The notes below the pieces were generated by a model that did not search any database, was not told the DNA's origin, and saw only the letters and a list, made by a program, of their open reading frames with translations. Positions 26,301 to 40,000 of a DNA stretch of 64,000 nucleotides are shown here, one piece after another. The translations under genes and the position numbers were made by a program. Location of the stretch: contig QNGE01001679.1 of assembly GCA_008508345.1 (NCBI GenBank), forward strand, positions 31,092 to 95,091. The letters are read 5' to 3'. Position 1 is the stretch's first letter. Each line of letters begins with the position of its first letter. Origin of the DNA: Paragonimus westermani. Lineage: Eukaryota; Platyhelminthes; Trematoda; Plagiorchiida; Troglotrematidae.

Positions 26301-28005
26301 ATGTGCACCACAGTTTCATGCGTTACGATGTAGACAATTACTTCACTCTCAGCCTGTGGGTAGTAACACACGTCTACTGCTGTTGGGTGCGGACCAAGGG
26401 GCCTATTTTTAGCTTCAACGTGCGTGTTGCCACATGTTTGCTGCTGTTTGCTTCCGTCTACTAATCAATGACAGTCGGTTTGAGCAACTGTAACGCTTGC
26501 TGGTTGTTGGCCTTGAGATAAAGTGGCGTATTGTGCGGCTTTCTGCTTAGTGTGCGACAACAATTTTGTGCACATCTGAGTATCTAATCTCTTTAATAAT
26601 GGTTGGTTGATGTAATGACCTTTTTTGATGCTCACATTAAATGGTTTAGAATATTCATGCGTTTTACTCGAACTCCTGCTTGTGTAGTGAAGGAAGGATC
26701 TCGGGCGGTCATTTGTATCATGAAATCAGTATTGAAGACAGGCTGAATTGCTATTGATACTTAACATTGTGGCGTGAAAGACGTCTGATTTTGTGATTGG
26801 TATGAGTAAGAAGTATGACCGATAGGAATGAAAGTCGTCTAACTGTTAGTTTTCACTTCGTATTTAAGTACTCTGAACTGATGATCCATTTAACGCATCC
26901 TTTGTATTGTTCGCAACGTCGTGGTTTAAGCAGCTGTTGAACTGACTAGGTTTCCACAAGCGGGAACACGAGACAGTCGTTCCAATAGGTCTCAGTTTGT
27001 CTCTTGACCACACCCTGATGACGAAGATAACTGGCATGATCCTTGATATGCTAATCCTGTTGTTTGGGCTTCTTCGTTTTGAAGATTTTCTCTTGAGTTT
27101 CAGCTCGCTGGTACACCTTCACCTTGAGTTACATGTCCTAGGTTATCAGTGATTCTTTGTGAAAGACATTCATTTAATTGATAGTGTGGTTCAGATTGGA
27201 AAAGCATGTTTTGTTGCACCTTTCACTTTCTTACTCGGAAGACTTTATTTTCACCCACAGGATGCTACACCAACCATCGTATCTTCTGAGACTTTTACAC
27301 TCAGTGCGAGTCTTTGTCTCCTGGGTTGCTTTGTAAAGATAGATATCGGATGATTCGCCTGTAGTGCGAACTACGTTTCTTCAATGTTACTGTTCGCCCC
27401 ATCTGTAATGCCCTGTGTGAATCATTAGTGATTGCGCCATCGGTAGACTACTTTAATGGAAGACATGATGCGTACATTCTTGTTGCTGCCTCAAAACTGC
27501 AATGTGTTTGGCCATCGGACCGGACTTAAAGAGGCGCAGAACCTTCAGTGCAAATACTAGCAGTTTGTGTACCACATGTGACTTGATTTGACACAGGACT
27601 GTTGCTAGCCAATTTCGACTTTTCACTCGAATCAATCGTTCACGGGTTCGTTTACTGATATGCCTGTTTTCATTTCCAGCCATTCACACAGACACTATTT
27701 GAAATGCGTTTGCTTCATGCTTGATCGCTATGCTCAAGTCACTTCTCTTTTTGTCTTCTAATTAACAGTCTTATTTTGATTCGTGCTCATAGGTTTCTTT
27801 CCATTTCTCGATCGAAAGTCTGCTTGGTTTTTGTTCTTTCTTTCCTCACTCTGTGCTCTGGTACTACCGTTTGACACAGAGTCAAGTGTACATATGCATC
27901 GCGATCTTCCTCCAACCTGTGGACGTCCAGTGATTTCAGCGGCGTTCGGCAAACAATGAATGTTGACGATTGTGTACATTTTGTTCTCATATTCACTTGT
28001 GTTCC
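23332..28005. other. Interval between SR-type gene and LARP7
   Basis: About 4.7 kb. It should hold the SR-type gene's 3' UTR and the LARP7 promoter, but neither is marked by a clear signal. One interspersed repeat copy lies at about 27,555-27,690. Open frames at 25,445-25,690 and 27,159-27,353 have no recognised features. Confidence 0.45.
27555..27690. repeat. Interspersed repeat, copy 1
   Basis: Shares, in the same orientation, ACCACATGTGAC, then a gap, then TTTTCACTCGAATCAATCG and CGGGTTCGTTT with 29,530-29,650. On the minus strand both translate as KRTRERL followed by VK, so it may be a decayed coding fragment or a SINE. Family not recognised. Confidence 0.5.
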
Positions 28006-28056
28006 ATGATGCGTAAAAATCTCAATTCGTTATGGGAAAGAGTCAGCTCGTTTTCG
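28006..28056 (+). CDS. LARP7: LARP7, possible first coding exon
   Basis: Two successive ATG codons at 28006 and 28009 open 17 codons that end in phase 0 at a GTAAGG donor (28057), matching the phase 0 start of the next exon. Nothing but this fit and position supports it; a one-in-three phase match can be chance, and another short upstream exon could carry the start. Confidence 0.35.
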
Positions 28057-31000
28057 GTAAGGCGTCAGTCTAATCGCTACATAACATAAAGTGAGATCGT
28101 ATGTTCGCGCCAATGCATGGCGAGGAGAATCGCTGTATCAAATCTACACCCAAGTGGTTTTTGTGCTGGGTGCATGGTAACAAGTCAGCATTATGTTGTC
28201 ATTAGCCTACTGATGAGTCATTATTGAGTTTGCGTTTAGAAAGTCAGCTAGTCTGTGCAGTTGATCACGTCCGACTAATATTCTCAGTTGTGTTTCACAT
28301 ATTAGTCGATCTTCGTGCGCTTTAACTGTGTGCACTGCTCCTGCTGACACTTGTTTCCAAGATCGTCGTCTGATAGTACCCCAGAACTCCGTCACTGTTT
28401 CCCATTGTTGCGAAATCCACACTTCATTACTTTATATGAAAGCTGGGACCTAGCACGTCTTGTTGAATGTTTATCATTTTTGCGGTTTTTTTTCAGGCGT
28501 CGCCAGAGGAAGCAGGCGATGACATCCATGTGAAACCACTAACTACTACTGACTCCTCTATCCGTAAACGCGTGATGCGCCAAGTTGAATTTTATCTAAG
28601 TGCCGGCAATCTTTGCCGTGACAGATTTTTCAGTAGAGAAATGGAGAAACGGTCGGATGGTGGTATTCCTATTGAGTTACTTCTTCAATGTCGTCGGCTG
28701 CAAATCATGCAAGTAACTAAAGATATGTTGATTCGTGCTGTGAAGAAGTCGAGCTTGATAAAACTGTCCGAAGATGGTAAGTCTTAGCTCTGTTTTCATC
28801 TTATCATGTTCGAATTTACTTTCGAAAGATTGGTCAGTCTTTGCGTGCATATCTAGCTAATATTTTTGACATCATCAGTTTGCATCATGTTCTGCTTATC
28901 CGGCCGGGTTTGTTGTGAAAGGGAGAAGCTCACTCCCACCACAATCCCATTTGCTGTCAGTCAATCCAAGTTGGAGGTGTGCTATTCACATCCCCATTTC
29001 AGTTTTTAGCATCGTGAGTACTGAGTAACAGCTGATTGAAATGGAAGTTAACACAGAATTTTGAATTTGCTTGTCTACTAACAGAACAATAATAAAGGTC
29101 GCATCAGTTTACGCTCGGTGAGCTCCAGATAAAGGGGTTCATTTTCAACTAACATTCTGCCGGGTATATATATTTATACACAGTGAACGTCATCCACAGT
29201 TAATCGCAGCTGTCGCATTCCTATGGACTTTCCGGTTCACCTCCTTCGCAAACCCCATAGGAAATCTGTGGGAATGTGACAGCTGTGATTGTTTGTGGGT
29301 GATGTTTAATTTACGTGAAAACTAAAATCTCCTACTACTCATGTTTATACGTTTAACATGTCGTGGCAAGCGGACCAGGTGTGGAGTAACTGAGGGGTTG
29401 TACGTCTGTATGTGAGCTTACGAGATTTCGTATGTGGACCTTGTCACAGAATTGAATTCGCTTAAATAAATCACATTCTCATACCCTTGTTCCGACCACT
29501 GTAAGTGCTCCCGTCGAAGACTAACAGTTTTGAGCCACATGTGACCGAGTACGGTATCTGACGGTTACTGGCCTACTTCGAGTTTTCACTTGAGTCAATC
29601 GTTCGCGGGTTCTTTGGCTGCTTTGCTTACATTTTAATTTTAGCCAACCACGTGGCACTTTATAGTATGAAGTTTCGTGCGATTCTGTGTTACTTATCAA
29701 CAAGAACAAAGAGAACATTCGTTGTCTTTACCAAAATGAGTCGTCTGTGCGGTGACAAAGACGTCCGGGTACTAACGAAAAGAAGATTGAATAACGCTTA
29801 TGTGCTATTTATCTCTCTCTGTGGCTCAAAAACCTAACCTGTTTGTACTGGACACCAACAAAACAGCTGTGCTGTGCCTGACTATCGTTGCCTACGCCAT
29901 TCAGCGCGCACTAGTTGAGATGATCGCGTAGACAACGTGGCCGTCATCGACGCTCATTTCAAAAAATTGGGAGTACTCGTGCAATCGAACGAGTCATCGG
30001 CTTACACACTGCAATGACTCGGTCACATGATCCATGCCCCTTCAGTTTCGAACATTGTTTTGTCGTAACCGCAAACAGTAAGTTAATACACAAGGTGATC
30101 AGACAGCGACTTGATAGCTGAATATGAAGACCCTGACCATTCTGTTAAGTTAGCTGAATAGTTGTATCCCCGATTGTGGATACCGCAATAACTCAACCCG
30201 TCCGTTGGGAACGCTATTTAAAATGGCAGCTTGCTGTAATCAATGACGTTTGCGTCTACGACATTTGTGGTTTTTGCGTTCAACTCTATCTTGCCAAGTT
30301 TTTGCCTCCACTTCTCTTTTAAAATGTTTACCGCCACTGATGCGGTGAACGGCTACTAAAAAATAAGGTATTTTAGTTAGGCTCATGGCTCTCATGAACG
30401 ACCGAGTGCCGTTCTAAGCAACTTATAACGGGTTAGTAAAGGAAATGAACGTTAGACTTTTAGCTCACGGTAGCTTACTTTTCGCTTCAGTATAGGAAAT
30501 TGTTGGTATCCAAATCTCATGCTGACCGTTATGTTGCACGACCTCAAGAACCATCGGTGTAACATCTAACTTGGTTTATTTAATGTAATGGTTCTAATTA
30601 TCCCCGTTGTACACTGTTCTGTCGACCGGTTTATATCTTCCAGGTGAAGCGGTCGTTCGTACGTGTCCTTTGCCCGAATTGTCTGTTCCACGTGAAAAAC
30701 GCACTGTTCTAGTTTGTGGAATTCCTCGTTGGTTCAAGGAACCCGGACCGAAGGAAGATGCCGTTTTGGTAGATTCAGAAATGCAGACTACATCGGAATC
30801 ATCTGTATGCAAACATGAAAACTCAAGTTGGGAAATGATGGACTGGCTTCGTGAGATCTTTTCAGAATTCGGGGAGGTCTTATACATCAATTTACCTCAG
30901 TGAGTGTGTATTATTTACCTCCCAATCAATCGATAATATAAGCATTAAGGAAACCTTTGGTTCAAACTGCGTTATTTAACATTGATTTGATTTAATGAGC

Positions 31001-34000
31001 TTCACTTCATTTATACTGTTGTGAATCATATGCGGGCGAGTTTCGATCACGTTTTTATTACTAACACTCACCAAATGGTGGCCAGGCCAGAATCTTGATA
31101 TGAGGTGGATAGTTTAAGTGTGGAGTTCAAAGGACGTACACATATAAATGGCCAGTTCTTCAATAACCTTCGCTTCAAATAATCAAGTACTCTCAGATGT
31201 ACCCCATCGTAGCAATCCGGAACATTCAATAACTCTTAAGTTTCGTAGCGAAAGCCGTTGTTTCACATCCTGGCCTCTTCGGAAATGCAATTCTCTTTCT
31301 TCTCTTGCTTAGGAAGCAGATGGTTAATCGTTGAACAGGTACACCTGATCCCTCATTTACTTCACTCAGTGTAGAGTTCAGTGCATGTGTAATTAGTTTT
31401 ATAAATGACATTTGATTCAGCCAACGTTTTCATTCCTCCTGCACTACCTAACACCGATGTTCCATACAATTATTAGTTATCCAGTGATTCAGTGTTTGAT
31501 CTGCTGGAGGAAACCGAACGGACGGTCTGTTTTTTAATCCTATTCTGAAAAAGGCTCTGTTTTTATCGCCCTGTTAGATATTCGCACTTTCCAATCGCCC
31601 TCGTTTTTTTCACCTGAACAGTGTCGATCGGACTTTTAGCGGGAACTGGCGTTCTGTCTTAATGTCCACAATGCACGTTTTATTGAGGTTTGTTATACTC
31701 ACTTAACTCAAGAGGAGATCGCATATAACTACTGTGATGAGCGACTACCGGTTGGACATTTCACTCTTCATTTTAGTTAACCATTGACATTAATTTTCTC
31801 CGTTTACCCACTAGTTACCATTCCTCTGGCGTTTTCCGTGGTTTTGCGTTCGTCGAATTCTCCAATTCGAAAAATGCTAAAACAGCTTCGAAGGCTATGC
31901 GTCCACAACCAGAGCATGAAGTATGGTTTGTTCCACCGATTTCCCAAGGTGAGTTTCTCTATTTTTTTGTTACTCAAAGTACTATTTCGGTAGTCTTCGT
32001 GCGAAACTCCGTGTATTTTACTGTTAATTGTAGACGTTCTCTAGAACAAGCTCGTGTTTTGCCCACGGTCAATGATGGTGTTATGTATCTTTGGTCATGG
32101 TTCCTTTTTGTAATGCTTTTGTGTTAATCGTATGAAATCTGCATCCGTTTGCAGTTCCAGTTAATGAACTTAAGAAGAGTATACTATTAACAATACCAGA
32201 TCTTCTGCCCTACTTCTCGGGAGACGATCACGCTTGATTCGCTACGCCGGCATCAAGGACAAGTCTTACTCGGACGTGGCCACTTTCCTTCGGTCGACAC
32301 ATGGTTCTGATATAGTCGTTCTGATCGGAGATATGAATGCCCAAGTCGGCCGCCTTGGTGAACCCGAGTAATTGGCAGGCTTCGGATAGCGTCACATCGA
32401 TCAGATAATGGCGGGCGATTGTTGCAGCTGATTATGAGCTATCTTGAGCCAGCACTAGTTTTACACACCGTGCAAGTCAACGCTGTACTTGGAACTCGCC
32501 TTCTCCGAATGAGACCTGGTCTCAGGTAAACCACATAACCGTTAGTTACAAGTGGCGTGGTTCACTTCAGGTCTGTCGTTCTTATTGGAGCACGTACTTG
32601 GGTTCAGATCATGCGTTGGTACGTTGTCGTTCCGTTCTTACTCTTGCTGGACAACGACCCCACCGACAGAACTGACTAGCTGTTGAGAAACTGGCTTCAT
32701 CATAGGCAAAGTATAAGTACCAAACCAACTTAGAAAGCTGCCGTAGTAGTTTTCACTCCAAAGATCATACTAGCTGCTGGACCGAGAACTCACAGGCCAT
32801 GCGGGAAACGGGTACTGTAATATGTGACACGGGGTACGTTGGTTGAACAGATATTGGATCTCGGAGAAATCTCTGGAATTGTTGGAAGGCAGACGGAACA
32901 TACCTCCTGGTAGTTCGCATAAGTCTAGAAGCGATATCCGTAGGAAGCTGAAACGTAGTCTAAAAGCTGATCGTGAGGCCTGGTTAGTGGAAAAAGTTGA
33001 GGAGATGGAAACCGCTGTTGCTTCAGGGAACATCGGCAAACTCTTTAAGTTGATCCGCGCCACTGGTCCCAGGCGACCGTCCGTCAGTGAAGCCATCAGC
33101 GAGACAGATGACATACTCATCTATAATAAATCCAGAAGTTTCTGGGGCGATGGGTGAGTACTTTGAGGGTCAATTTAGCTGACCTGCTGCTTCTGCTGTG
33201 CTGTCCTGGTCGGTAGAACTAGCACCATCCATTGAGACTGAGGTCCGCAGTTGCATTTCGGTTCTCAAATGTTATACGGCTGTTGGTTCAGATATTCTCG
33301 TGTCAGCACTTTTCATGGAAGGTGGAGAAGCGCTTGTGGAGGTCTTGGCTCAGTTGTTTCAACTTGTGTGAACGACGGATACCATCCCTCCGTGCCGAGG
33401 TCACTTGATAATGGTTCCCATATTCGAGAATGATCTTCAGGGGCTCCTGCGAAAACCATAGGGGAATTAGTTTGACTCCCATCATTTCTCGGGTTCTCGC
33501 ACTCATTGTACTTCGAGAGTTGAACATTAAGGAAGAACAAGCAGGGTTTCGTCATGGGCGGGGGTGTATGGATCACATTTTTATCCTTCAAATTCTGGAA
33601 CAGCGTCGTGTGTACCGCCGGCCAACAATTGCCGTGTTTCTCGATTACAGAGGTGCGTTCGATTCGGTGCATCGATTTGCACTTTTAAAATCGCCCAAAG
33701 GCAGGGGTATACCTACCAAGTGTGTCAACATACTGTCGGCACTTTATTCCCATACTCCAGCTCGGATTAGGGTTTGCGGTTAACTGTCTAACAATTTCAG
33801 CACCGACAGCTACGTACGTCAAGACTGTCTTCTGTCGCCATTTTGCTCAAGCTCGTCATAGACAAAGTAATGGAGGACTGTCTCCGACACTCAAGATGCC
33901 GGCGTGGACCTCCTGCCTGGTGAAAGACTGAGTGGTCTTGATTGGGCTGATGACAAGGTGTTACTGTTTGACAACTTTCGTGTAGCATGATCAGTGATGA

Positions 34001-37000
34001 TAATGAAGTCATGGAGGTTGTTGACCGGTTTGTGTACCCGGGAAGCTGCATCAGTGGCGGCGACGACGGAGGTGCAGGGAATGAAATAGAAGTGCGTATT
34101 CTAAGGCTAGGGTGGTACTCGCTCATCTGGGGCACCTATGGTGACAGAGGGGTATCTCTCAGAGGCTTAGTGGTCGCGTATATCAGAAAGCAGTGAGAGC
34201 TGCGTTACCCTACGGTGGCGAAACTTGGCCGCTGTGCTATGTGGTAATAAGTTTTGCAGTTGGGTGTTGGTCAGGAAACCTAACTTACTTGAAATTCGCC
34301 TCAAAGTAACTAACCATGTGGTTGCAACAGTTCCCTAAGCAGTACGTTACACACGTACATGTATGAATGTGGGGGGGGGCATGCTCTTTTTTCAATGCCT
34401 TTTGTTAAATTGCGTTTTTCCGACCGGCGAAACACTTTTGGTTCCCCGTGGACGGCTCGATCGTTTTGTCCTTCATCACCTTGCCGCACCCCGTTTGTTC
34501 ATTTGCCTATGATCAACCATATTCACTTGCCACTTGCTCTCCCGTTATGATTAGACCTAGGGGATCCTACCCAAGTGTACGCGATCTCTGAATGAACTTA
34601 TTGATATGATGGTTGTAGGACACAGCATAGGTAGCAATAGAATATTCTCTTAAGATTTGTGGTTAGCAGTACAACAGCTCAAACTGATGAGTGATAGATG
34701 GTGTTATCGTAATCTTACTGGTGGATTATTCTGTACGGTATAATGGAAGCTTGCATAACATTGGCGAAAACTTGACATGTCACGTAATCTCCCTCTAGAC
34801 TCCCCCACGGGCTATTTTAAGTCTCGTACCAGAGGTTTTATCTTCAGTGTTTTAAATTTCCCGCTCGATGCACTCAATTTCAGACCTTAACACCGATTGA
34901 CCAACAGGTTGCACGCGATTTCTTGACAAGTTTACCCATTATACGGTGAGAATCCAACATGCGAAAGTCAGCCGAGGGGACGGCTCCTATTGGCCAAGTA
35001 TGATCGAAGTGCACACTGAGAAGGCAGGGGTAAGTTAGGGTCATGCGAAGAACCCGTCGATGATAGAGTAATAAGACAGACTTGAAATGAGGTTACTGAA
35101 AAATTGTACAATAATGCATCAAGTTAAATCAGCTAACCCGGTAAATTTAATTTTCTTCCAGAGTTAACGACCGCCTTTCGGTCAGTTCTAAACAGTGGCA
35201 TTGTGGAGAAATGACTGAGTATTGCCTACCAAAAATGTAAACTGGCTAGCAAAGTAAGAAGTGCACAGCCTTCCAGTGACAAACAATCGCCCGAAGAAGT
35301 TACTTGACTCAAACAACGACGTTCATGCAAAGCTAGATTCCATGATCTCTCTCCTCAGAATATCGGGGCATCAACCTACTAAAGAGTCGGGTAAGTACTT
35401 GATCGTTCCATCTCATCATTTGGAGGCACACCGGTGTTGTCACTGGTCCGAGACTTGAGGGACAAGTATGTGCGAGCAGTATTTCCCGAGTAAAACATTC
35501 GCGGTCTGCGCTCAGATTATCAGATAAAAACACCGTCCCTTGATTTGTCATTTCGATAAAAGAGTTCTGCTTGAGTTAATAGATCTTAATTCACACGAAT
35601 AAAATGCTCATGAGCCTAACGATGAGGGATGTGGTGACGTTGCTGATGCCGACGCTTGTGGTGATTAGAACTCACACAGCGTCACAACGAAGTAGTTTTC
35701 CCTAAAGTTGGTCTGTCATTTGTGTCATTGGTATTGTGAAGGTGTATCCGTTTGATCGAATTACGTCTTCTAATTATCATGACGAATTGACTGTGAAATC
35801 TAATTTTTTTTAGATGAGACCCAACTGTGAAAAGTCAGGGTTTCGGCTGGATTCGAACCAGCGACAGACAGCAGTTGGGTCTCATTCAAAATCATAAATC
35901 TGCCACTCTGCTCATTAGTAGTACTTTTTTAAAATAGTTTAATCTGATTGATTAATCTCGTTCGGGTACATTAGAATAAACACTTTTTGGTTGTTTGCAT
36001 TGTTCGGCTATTGTGTTCGTGGGAATTAATTTCGGGAATTAAGATAAACAATTGTTAGTAACTACGCGAGTGGCTTACCTAAAGTAGGCTGAGACAGTAT
36101 TGTTGACTACGCTGCGATGATCCCGCTCTGTTGATCACCGTTCTCGTAATGCTTTGTTGTTAAGCCGCCTTTCCGTGCATGGCCGACAAAATAACCTTTC
36201 TCACAAGCTCACTGCCGACCTGCGCACCGTCAATAAACTGCCTCCCCGACGTCCACAAAGGTGTACATTGGGTATGTGCTAATTAAACATTATGACGGAA
36301 GTTCACTGGAAAGTTGAACAGCAGTGCATCGCGCGAGAAATGTCTTGTCTGCGGACTCCCATCGTAACAATCTGCACGTCACTGACCTCGAGGACCAGAC
36401 ATATTCCATGGTGTACTATTGTTAAACTTTCCAGTGAGCTCCCGTCGTGATTTTCAGGTAGTATTTACCTAATAATACACAGTGCGGCGGAAGTCTCTTG
36501 CCACTACATCATCTACCTACCTTCCACGTGGTTTTAATCAACTCTTGCTTTTTTTCTCCCGCCTTCTCAGTGTGCACTTACTTGGCCATACTTGGCCAAT
36601 AGGAGCCGTCCCCTCGGCTGACTTTCGCATGTTGGATTCTCACCGTATAATGGGTAAACTTGTCAAGAAATCGCGTGCAACCTGTTGGTCAATCGGTGTT
36701 AAGGTCTGAAACTAAGTGCATTGAGCCGGAAATTTAAAACACGGAAGATGAAACCTCTGATATGAAACTAAATTTGAAAATGGTCTAGTTGGAATACTTT
36801 AGTCATCTAGCACAGCGTGTGTTTGGCTCCCACATTTTCTATTCAACTGCACTGTTTCACTTGCTGGTTTAATTTACAGTTCTCCTCATTCGTTCCTCCA
36901 AGTGTTCATGTGTGACTATTGGTGTAGCAAATCGTTCTCGTTTTGTTGAATTTTCCCACACTTTTACTGTTGCTAGTTGAGGACTGTATGAATCTGAATA

Positions 37001-40000
37001 GCGGAGTTCAATCTAGGCCATCAACCTACACCGATTAATGTCACAAATCGTGTGTGACGCTTTTTCCAATCTTGTTTTATGTACTGTCGCTTTTTCCGGT
37101 TATCATTATACTGACGTTTGTCTTACACCTGCCTGTATAGTTGGCGTTTACGTAATCTGCAACTCAGTTTTTGGTTCATGCGTTTTGTAGATGCACATCA
37201 CAGCTTTCCCTTTACTTTTCCATTAAACAGAAATGGCTAATGGGGTGAATTCTGTCCATGAGAACGCATGGAAACCACGGTTGGCCGCCAAGACTTCCTT
37301 CTATCCGGGAGATATGCTCGCCCGACGTTATGTTTGGCGTACTTGTTCGCGTAAAAACAAGCAAATCCAAGCGGCTTTTCGTCAGTTACGTGCATCCGGT
37401 TACCGTGCCCCCAACCCCTGCGATAGAGAATGTGAGTTGTTTCTCTGGGATGCCATACATCTTTCGTGAGAACTTCTACGGTAGTTTATTTCTCTCTTGG
37501 AGTTTTGTTCACAATCGCCCCGTTTCGTGAACTACTACGTGGTCTACAGTTGATTTAATGTAGCTCGACTAGTCATCGTGAACTACTACGTGGTCTACAG
37601 TTGATTTAATGTAGCTCGACTAGTCATCACTTTAAGCTCCACCGGCTCAGTCGGCTACATCGTACTACGCCATCTGATCGTTCGTTAAAACTGGACCAAA
37701 CCAAGCTGCACCAAACTTGGTTCACCGCTGCACCTTCTATCATTTTGCATTTACATTCTATCCTTTCGTTTGCAGACGAGCTGATAACTTTGGGTGAGAG
37801 TTCTGCGGAGGCGCGATCCAAATACTTACGGGAGAGTTACGGGGAACCTCGAAGAGAGAAATTGCGTGTGTTTCGTTACTCCACATGGGAATTCTGGAGG
37901 TCCAAATTCTATGTTTGGCTTCATGCATGGGTTGTTCGAATGAATAAGAAAACGGAGGAATTATCCTTAGGGCCTCAGTCGAACTTGATGGGTACTACGA
38001 GTGGAGATTCAACCAACTTTGTCGACGAAGACGAGCTGTCCGCCCCTATCGAACTCTCTACCGAGTCCGTCCCAAACGTTTTGGCCATCACGAATGGCAC
38101 TGATCACAGTGTGATATTACCGAAGAATTTCGTTCATACTACTGTGATTCTGGTTAGTTTTCACGTAATTGCGTTGACTGTGTTTGTTTTCTATACTGCT
38201 TAGCTCGCTATCAACTAGCTTCTCAAGCCGTTTGTACTCCGTTCCATAAACACGTAGCAACTGTCTCAGTTTTGTCGGTTAAATGTGTGTGACCGTTTGG
38301 TATACTCATTTTGAACTGTGGTATAGTTTTGATATACAGATTGGGAATAACACAACGTTTCGAGCAAGTTGTAATACTCAACGTTTCAACCACCTCGGGT
38401 GGCCTTCCTCAGGAGTGTTGTAATCGAAATCACCTTGACAGAGGAACAGAGGTCACATGGGATTTGCCGTGGTAAGGTCAATTTGTGGTGCATCTGACCG
38501 GATTGGTCTAATCCTTCGCCCACTAAGTGGGGGTGAGACAGATGTAGATAAGACGCGTCCGTGTCTGGTGCTGTTTATCCATCCACGCCACACTGCAGAC
38601 AGGGGTTTGCTATCATTGCGATTAACACAAGCGTGCTGTGTGTAAATGGTGAGAGCTTCAGCACAGCACCGCTCCNNNNNNNNNNNNNNNNNNNNNNNNN
38701 NNNNNNNNNNNNNNNNNNNNNNNNNNNNNNNNNNNNNNNNNNNNNNNNNNNNNNNNNNNNNNNNNNNNNNNNNNNNNNNNNNTTCGATTACAACACTCCT
38801 GAGGAAGGCCACCCGAGGTGGTTGAAACGTTGAGTATTACAACTTGCTCGAAACGTTGTGTTATTCCCAATCTGTATATCAATAACATGTTAAACACGAC
38901 GCCCAAACTATTCAACTTCATTCGTACTACATTTGGTGCGGATATCTTACAAATGTGGTATAGTTTGCTAAAATTTTATGGTATTTGAGTTCAAACTTAT
39001 TAGAGATTGTTCGTAATGTACGACCTTGCAGACGTATATGAAGTTGACGTTATTAACCAAAGTTTCTTCATGTTTAATTTTGTTTTGAGTGTTTCCTTGC
39101 AAGGGCCTCGTGACAGACATTGATGCGGCTTGATGTTATACGCTCCTCGGTATCCTATTGAGTCAAACTGGACGGTGTGATAATCCCGTCAGCAGAATCA
39201 TTCATGCCAGGCAGACCAATAGGCTGACGAAATACAGTCTCCTGGTTGGTGGTCGGAAGATGATTGGCATCATGTTTCGAGAAGGAGAAAACGATACAGC
39301 TTGTATTACATTGTCTCTTCTCTGCCACCTTGCTGTGTTGTGAGCTTTAAACCAATGGCTTTGATTGCGAACCCCAGCCGTTCTGATTTTTGGGCATGGA
39401 TACCCTGACATTGGTCGAGCAAACATGCAAATATAAATACTCACAACACTGCTTATTACACATTGCATCAGCCGTCTAGCAGTATAAACCTGGTCGCCCT
39501 ATCTGCCGCACATTGTTGGGTAGATAGATGAAATCATCTTACTACTCACCTCCCCCCACCGTCCTGTCACATTTAGCTTTCAGGCTGCTCCCGATCCCTA
39601 CTTCTAGTAATTGTTATTCGCAGCAACATTACCCTGGTGATCCCCATCTTCTGCCATCCGATTTCTGTCGTTTACTGAGATAAGTCCACATAGTTGCTTT
39701 CAACGTTCACACTCCGTAACAAATAGCTCAAACGTTAGACTCATTGAAGGTCGATTTCTGCTTAATTTCAGAGATTAGGCTCCAGAACACTAATCAGTGT
39801 ATCGAACGGACAGCACCTTGTCTGTTCATTTGATGCTGACAGTCATCTGGAGGTCAGTGTGCCCCCAGCCGTGACTGAAGTTCGGGTTCTCACTAACGTT
39901 CCTAAATTCACGGCATCTGGGAAGGCAGACATTGGGGAAGGGCAAGCAGAACTTCGCTCTAGGCAGGGGTGTGTTGGTCAAATTTTCACTGTTCACCAAA

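Noticed and set aside
35846..35862. tRNA gene suggested by GGATTCGAACC
   Set aside because: The T-arm is perfect, but acceptor and anticodon stems do not form a cloverleaf; treated as a tRNA-derived repeat.
37258..37530. Alternative frame through the 37,231-37,431 exon
   Set aside because: It does not fit the phases of either neighbouring exon, while the chosen frame fits both.
37527..37628. Two-unit array as a CRISPR-like locus
   Set aside because: The units abut without spacers, and the DNA is eukaryotic; it is a plain tandem duplication.
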